A DNA stretch of 64,000 bases from Anaerolineales bacterium (GTDB lineage Bacteria > Chloroflexota > Anaerolineae > 4572-78 > J111). The notes under the pieces are model-generated. The model was not told the DNA's origin and did not search any database. It worked only from the letters and a program-made list of their open reading frames with translations. Numbering within the stretch: position 1 is the first letter of the stretch; each line of letters opens with the position of its first letter. The position numbers were made by a program, and so were the translations under genes. The stretch lies in assembly GCA_020634935.1 (NCBI GenBank), contig JACKAT010000014.1, forward strand, positions 1 through 64,000. Direction: 5' to 3'. Positions 59,675-64,000 of this stretch are shown here, in pieces.

Positions 59675-61993
59675 TTATGCCAGAACGATTTCAAGCCGGT
59701 CGGTTTCAGGGGGCGGCGTAACGATAACCCCCTGCGGGCTGAGCGTGACTTCGGCCTCCGCCACCGGTTCGACGGCGTCGATGCCGACCAGGTGTATCTG
59801 CCAGCGTTTGATGTTTCCCCGGCCGATGACAGAGATGCGCTCCCCTTCTCGCGTCACCGCGAAGGTTGTGGTCACGTCGCCGACGATGGAGGGGATGGGG
59901 ACGGTGATGCTGACGCCGTCGGCCAGTTGGTAGACCTGTAAGGTCAGGCCATCGCTGTAGTCGTAGTCGGGTTGGTCTTCGTGGCTGCCGATGGCCAGGA
60001 CCGAGTTGGGCCGGACCAGCAGCGGCAAACTCATAAAGTCGTGGGTTTCGCACTGCCAGCGGCCGCCTTCGATGACCTGGCCGGTCAGGAAATGAGTCCA
60101 GCGGCCCGCCGGGAGATAGTAATCGACGCTGCCGTCGGCGGTGAAGACCGGGGCCACCAGCAGCGAGTCGCCCAGCATATACTGCCGGTCGAGATAGTCG
60201 CAGGCCGGGTCATCAGGAAATTCCAGCAGCATGGCCCGCATCATCGGCGTGCCGGCTTCGTGGGCTTCGCGGGCGGCGTTGAATAGGTAAGGCATCAGCC
60301 GGCATTTGAGTTGGGTGAAGCGGCGCAGCACATCGACCGCTTCCTCATCGAACAGCCACGGCACCCGGTACGATTGGCTGCCGTGCAGCCGGCTGTGCGA
60401 TGACAGCAGCCCGAAGGCGCACCAGCGTTTGTAGACCTCCGGCGGGGCGGTTTGCTCAAAGCCGCCGATGTCGTGGCTCCAGAAGCCGAAGCCCGACAGG
60501 CACAGCGACAGGCCGCCGCGCAGGCTCTCGGCCATCGACTCAAAGGTGGCGGTGTTGTCGCCGCCCCAGTGAACCGGGAACTGCTGACCGCCGGTGGTGG
60601 CCGACCGGGCAAACACAACGGCTTCGCCCTCGCCCAACTTTTCCTCCAGCACGTCAAAGACGGTTTTGTTGTAGAGATAGGTGTAGTAGTTGTGCATCTT
60701 GACCGGGTCGGCGCCGTCGAAATAAACCACGTCGGTCGGGACGCGCTCGCCGAAGTCAGTTTTGAAGGAGTCGACGCCCATATCGATCAGGGCGCGCAGC
60801 TTGTCGCCGAACCAGCGGCGGGCGTCGGGGTTGGTGAAATCGACCAGGGCCATGCCGGCCTGCCAGCGATCCCACTGCCAGACATCGCCGTTGGGCCGCT
60901 TGACCAGATAGCCGCCGGCCATGCCTTCGTCAAAGAGGGGCGACCGCTGGGCGATGTAGGGGTTGATCCACAAGCAAATGCGCAGCCCGCGCGATTTGAG
61001 CCGGAGCAGCATCGCGGCCGGGTCGGGAAAGTTTTCGGTGTCCCACGCCAGGTTGACCCACTGAAAGCCTTTCATCCAGAAGCAGTCGAAGTGGAATACG
61101 TGCAGCGGCAGGTCGCGGTCGGCCATGCCCTGAATGAAACGGGTGACGGTCTCTTCATTGTAGTCGGTGGTGAAGGAGGTACTCAGCCACAGGCCGAATG
61201 ACCAGGCCGGTGGCAGGGCCGGACGGCCGGTGAGGGCGGTGTAGCGGGTCAGCACCGCTTTGGGGGTGGGGCCGTAGATGACAAAGTAGTCCAGGGCGTC
61301 GCCGGGGACGCTGAACTGCACCCGTTCGACCTTTTCCGAGGCGACTTCGAGCGAGACCTGTTCGGGATGGTTGATGAAGACGCCGTAGCCGCGATTGGTC
61401 AGGTAAAAGGGGATGTTTTTGTAGGCTTGTTCGCTGCTGGCGCCGCCGTCTTCGTTCCACAGATCGACGGATTGGCCGTTTTTGACAAACGGGGTGAAAC
61501 GCTCGCCCAGACCGTAGACGCACTCGCCGACGCCCAGGTTGAGCTGCTCGTGCATGAATTTGCCCTCGGCGGTTTCGATGACGCCCATCCCGCGCCAGCC
61601 GCTGCCGGTCAGCAGGCGATCCCCGGCCTTGAAATCGATCCGCCAGTCGCCCTCTTTTTCAACGCGGACGGTCAAGCAGCCGCTGGTCAAGCTGGCCGCC
61701 TGGGGCGTGTCGCAGACGTTGACTTCGGTGGGTTGGGGGTGCAGTTCAAAGTCCGGCGTGCGGGGCAGCCGCCCTTTGTGGTGAACCAACTGCACCCGGA
61801 TGACGTTGGGCATCGGCGACGAGAAGCGAACGGTCAGCAGCGGCAAGTTGAGGATATCGCCGCGCTGGGTTAGCCGTTTGGTGGGGCCGTAAACGGTCAG
61901 GGCGTCCGGTTCGAGGTCGATGTCGTGAACGTGAATGGGAAAGTGCGCCTTCAGTCCGGCGCGCATGTTCCAGTAACCATCAGTGAATTTCAT
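59675..61993 (-). CDS. yicI: Alpha-xylosidase, GH31 (YicI type)
   Basis: Removes alpha-linked xylose from the non-reducing end of xyloglucan oligosaccharides such as isoprimeverose. 772 residues, as in E. coli YicI. Nucleophile Asp413 in DSFKTDFGERVPTDV and acid/base Asp479 in VHWGGDNTATFESMAESLRGGLSLCLSGFGFWSHDIGGFE; their spacing of 66 residues equals that of YicI (416/482). N-terminal beta-sandwich, (beta/alpha)8 barrel with WSFGLWLSTSF and FDCFWMKGFQW, two C-terminal beta domains. No signal peptide, so cytoplasmic, acting on imported sugars. It follows the two permease genes on the same strand (104-base gap). Confidence 0.94.
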   Translation of the reverse strand: MKFTDGYWNMRAGLKAHFPIHVHDIDLEPDALTVYGPTKRLTQRGDILNLPLLTVRFSSPMPNVIRVQLVHHKGRLPRTPDFELHPQPTEVNVCDTPQAASLTSGCLTVRVEKEGDWRIDFKAGDRLLTGSGWRGMGVIETAEGKFMHEQLNLGVGECVYGLGERFTPFVKNGQSVDLWNEDGGASSEQAYKNIPFYLTNRGYGVFINHPEQVSLEVASEKVERVQFSVPGDALDYFVIYGPTPKAVLTRYTALTGRPALPPAWSFGLWLSTSFTTDYNEETVTRFIQGMADRDLPLHVFHFDCFWMKGFQWVNLAWDTENFPDPAAMLLRLKSRGLRICLWINPYIAQRSPLFDEGMAGGYLVKRPNGDVWQWDRWQAGMALVDFTNPDARRWFGDKLRALIDMGVDSFKTDFGERVPTDVVYFDGADPVKMHNYYTYLYNKTVFDVLEEKLGEGEAVVFARSATTGGQQFPVHWGGDNTATFESMAESLRGGLSLCLSGFGFWSHDIGGFEQTAPPEVYKRWCAFGLLSSHSRLHGSQSYRVPWLFDEEAVDVLRRFTQLKCRLMPYLFNAAREAHEAGTPMMRAMLLEFPDDPACDYLDRQYMLGDSLLVAPVFTADGSVDYYLPAGRWTHFLTGQVIEGGRWQCETHDFMSLPLLVRPNSVLAIGSHEDQPDYDYSDGLTLQVYQLADGVSITVPIPSIVGDVTTTFAVTREGERISVIGRGNIKRWQIHLVGIDAVEPVAEAEVTLSPQGVIVTPPPETDRLEIVLA

Positions 61994-62018
61994 TGTTGTA
62001 TCCTTAGTGGTGCTTATA

Positions 62019-62084
62019 AGACCTTATAGGTTTCCAACGTACATTTCCAAATGGAATGCGCCTCACACGAAACCTATAAGGTCT
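62019..62084. repeat. Inverted repeat with 16-bp perfect arms
   Basis: AGACCTTATAGGTTTC (62019-62034) and GAAACCTATAAGGTCT (62069-62084) enclose 34 bases. It fills most of the gap between the permease and alpha-xylosidase genes, and may stabilise or separate the two parts of the transcript. Confidence 0.75.
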
Positions 62085-62097
62085 GGTCGTTGTTCCA

Positions 62098-62985
62098 TTA
62101 CTTGACGCTGCCGGCGGTGACGCCACGGGCCAGAGTTCGCTGGAAGAGGATGAAGAAGATGATGCCCGGCAGGACGCCCAGGAAGGCGGCGGCGCTTTGG
62201 GTGGTGATGACCATGCCGTGCTGGCCTTGCAGCAGGGCCAGCGCCAGCGGCACGGTTTGGTTCGAGTTTGAAATCAGAAAGATCAAGGGCAGGAAGAAGT
62301 CGTTCCAAGTCCAGATGAAGAAGAAGACGAACAGGACGGCGAGCGTCGACATACTGACCGGTACGACCACCTTGAACAGAAGCTGCATCTTGTTACAGCC
62401 GTCGATCATCGCGGCTTCGATCAACTCTTTGGGGAAGGTCGTGCTGAAGACGGAGGTCAGCAGGTAGGTGCCAAAGGCGGTGTGCAGCGTCGCCAGGGTC
62501 AGGATGACCGATAAGCGGGTGTCGTACAGCCCGATTTGTCGGAATAAATAGTAGAGCGGGTAGGCCAACACCTCGTTGGGCAGGGTGATGGCTAACAGAA
62601 AGAAGACCAGGAAGAAGCCGCGCCCTTTGACCTTGCCGATGCCCAGAGCAAAGGCGTTGAACAACGACAGCGCGATCGCCAGGAGGGAGACGCTGACGCT
62701 GATGACGATGCTGTTCCAGAGTTTGGTGGTGAATTCCAACCGCTCCCACGTTTCGGTCAGGGTGGTGGTTTCGAGCGACTGGGGCAGGCTCATCGGGCCG
62801 TTGGCGTAGTACTCGGTTTCGGTCTTGAAGGAGTTGAGGGTGATGATGGCAAACGGAAAGAGCATGATGACCAACAAGACGGCTAAGGCGATCAGCGAGA
62901 GCGAGCCGGTGAGGCGGTTGACCAGCGGCGTTTTCTTGGTCGCGCTATAGACATTGTTATTGACGGTTAGCGATTGATTAGCCAT
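62098..62985 (-). CDS. Carbohydrate ABC transporter permease, MalG type
   Basis: 295 residues with six hydrophobic segments (first: LSLIALAVLLVIMLFPFAIITL). The cytoplasmic EAA loop EAAMIDGCNKMQLLFKVVVPVS, which contacts the ATPase, identifies the CUT1 family inner-membrane permease. Its ATG shares one base with the TAA of the upstream permease (TAATG), so the two are translationally coupled. With the alpha-xylosidase downstream, the transported sugar is probably a xylose-containing oligosaccharide; this is inference from position. Confidence 0.93.
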   Translation of the reverse strand: MANQSLTVNNNVYSATKKTPLVNRLTGSLSLIALAVLLVIMLFPFAIITLNSFKTETEYYANGPMSLPQSLETTTLTETWERLEFTTKLWNSIVISVSVSLLAIALSLFNAFALGIGKVKGRGFFLVFFLLAITLPNEVLAYPLYYLFRQIGLYDTRLSVILTLATLHTAFGTYLLTSVFSTTFPKELIEAAMIDGCNKMQLLFKVVVPVSMSTLAVLFVFFFIWTWNDFFLPLIFLISNSNQTVPLALALLQGQHGMVITTQSAAAFLGVLPGIIFFILFQRTLARGVTAGSVK

Positions 62986-63896
62986 TAGATCATACTCCCC
63001 TGCTGTTCCATACGGCGCTGGATATTGATGTAAATGATGGTGATGACGATGATGAGGCCGGTGAGCACCGTCGCCATCGTCGCGCCATAGCCGACGTTGG
63101 AGATTTCAAAGAAATTTTTGTAGGAAAAGTACGAGGCGACCATGGTGGCGTTGCCCGGCCCGCCTCGGGTCATGGCGTAAATGGGGCCGAATGTTTTCAG
63201 GGCGTGGATCATCGTCGTTAGGACGACCACGTAGATTTCCGGGCGCAGGAGCGGGATGGTGATGTGGTAGAAACGGCCGAACCAGGTCGCGCCATCGAGC
63301 GAGGCGGCTTCGTACAGTTCGGGATCGATGCGCTGGAGGCCGGCCATAAAAATAACCAGCGGGTAGCCGATCTGAAACCAGACCATCACGCCCATGACTG
63401 CAAACATCGCCGTGGAGGCATCGCCGAGCCAGTTATGGGTGAGCGCGGACAGCCCCACCGCGTCCAGCAGCCAATTCAACGCCCCCCAATCCGGCTGAAG
63501 AATCCAGCGCCAGACGATGGCGGCGATGACCACGGGAATGATCTGCGGGAAATAGAAGCCGGCCCGGAAGAAGCTGGCGACCCGGTTGCCGAATTTGACG
63601 GCGATGTAGTCAAACAGGAACGCCGCCAGAAACAACCCGATCAGGGTAGGGAGGATGGTCATCGCCACAATCAGGTACAGGTTGTTTTTGAAAGAGGCCC
63701 AAAAGGTCGCGTCGCCGAGCGCTCGCTCATAGTTGGCCAGCGCGACCCAGGCCGGCGCGCCCACGCCTGACCAGCGGGTGAAACTGATGCCGACATTGGC
63801 CAGGAATGGAAGCACGATAAAGATGAGAAACATCAAGATGCCGGGTACTAGGAAGACCGTGTACCCTTTGAATGGAGAAGATAGTTTGTTGACCAC
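62985..63896 (-). CDS. Carbohydrate ABC transporter permease, MalF type
   Basis: 303 residues, six hydrophobic segments beginning YTVFLVPGILMFLIFIVLPFLANVGISFTRW. EAA loop: EAASLDGATWFGRFYHITIPLLRPE. Second partner of the CUT1 transporter with the MalG-type permease. The solute-binding protein gene normally precedes this gene and would lie beyond the right end; the ATPase is not seen and may be a shared one elsewhere. ATG 63896 follows AGGAG. Confidence 0.93.
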   Translation of the reverse strand: MVNKLSSPFKGYTVFLVPGILMFLIFIVLPFLANVGISFTRWSGVGAPAWVALANYERALGDATFWASFKNNLYLIVAMTILPTLIGLFLAAFLFDYIAVKFGNRVASFFRAGFYFPQIIPVVIAAIVWRWILQPDWGALNWLLDAVGLSALTHNWLGDASTAMFAVMGVMVWFQIGYPLVIFMAGLQRIDPELYEAASLDGATWFGRFYHITIPLLRPEIYVVVLTTMIHALKTFGPIYAMTRGGPGNATMVASYFSYKNFFEISNVGYGATMATVLTGLIIVITIIYINIQRRMEQQGSMI

Positions 63897-63918
63897 GCTG
63901 CACTCCTATCAAGATAAA

Positions 63919-64000
63919 ATGGGGAGCATCAAAGCTTGCTTTGATCGAGTTGACAAAGCAAGCTTTGTCGCTCCGATGTCAGTATGACAAAGCAAGCTTT
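63919..64000. repeat. Dispersed ACAAAGCAAGCTTTGT repeats (runs off the edge)
   Basis: Three copies of the palindromic core CAAAGC(AA)GCTTTG or its half (ATCAAAGCTTGCTTTGAT, ACAAAGCAAGCTTTGT, and a last copy cut by the window end). The word GACAAAGCTTGCTTTGTC-like also occurs at 51656-51705. Confidence 0.6.

Noticed and set aside
1..64000. tRNA or rRNA genes
   Set aside because: The intergenic spaces were read for cloverleaf ends and GGTTCRA loops; none was convincing.

Overview
The window looks like a chromosomal segment of a Chloroflexota bacterium, most likely class Anaerolineae or close to it. This is inferred from the mix of genes: effector-associated kinase-like proteins, sortase and DUF4397 pairs, BNR-repeat secreted proteins, YicI-type glycosidase with sugar ABC permeases, paired Trk/Ktr systems, GlgC pairs and many short dispersed palindromes. 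No rRNA, tRNA, CRISPR array or phage is visible. The genes are mostly housekeeping and carbohydrate genes, with accessory islands of repeats between them.

Layout. 1-5.1 kb: the end of an unknown gene, dTDP-glucose 4,6-dehydratase, a hypothetical protein, a DsbA-cyclophilin lipoprotein whose active-site first cysteine codon is an in-frame TGA (probable selenocysteine), and an L,D-transpeptidase. 5.2-11.6 kb: a 1356-residue secreted beta-propeller/Asp-box protein, a 22-unit tandem repeat, and a gene broken by a MITE-like element. 11.6-15.2 kb: a large membrane pseudokinase fusion followed by trmD. 15.4-20.4 kb: two complete potassium uptake systems (TrkA/TrkH and KtrB/KtrA) facing each other. 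20.6-25.5 kb: rplS, rnhB, an M20 peptidase, two GNAT acetyltransferases and an SDR. 26-32.5 kb: gdhA, gatB, queA, a small lipoprotein, ruvB and a DksA-like regulator. 32.5-34.5 kb: divergent aguB/aguA, which together turn agmatine into putrescine. 34.7-41 kb: secreted 5'-nucleotidase-like protein, LytR-CpsA-Psr protein, xylulokinase, YbaK-like deacylase.

41-50 kb: a secreted protein with a degenerate sorting signal, two adjacent GlgC-type genes (one apparently without catalytic residues), a double-HTH regulator, TPR protein, a DUF4397 surface protein with a PPVTG sorting signal next to a lipoprotein-type sortase, and three membrane/lipoprotein genes. 50-57 kb: holA, a DUF6391 protein, panE, a secreted glycoside hydrolase and an intact paralogue of the MITE-broken gene. 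57-64 kb: asnB, a second tandem array (about 42-bp period), alpha-xylosidase and two sugar ABC permeases; the rest of that transporter presumably lies beyond the window.

The strongest candidates for something new are the probable selenocysteine DsbA-cyclophilin fusion at 2255-3607, the pseudokinase fusion at 11635-14424, the sortase/substrate pair at 46330-47881, and two unrelated tandem arrays built on about 21-bp units. All calls are by reading the sequence; no database search was run.
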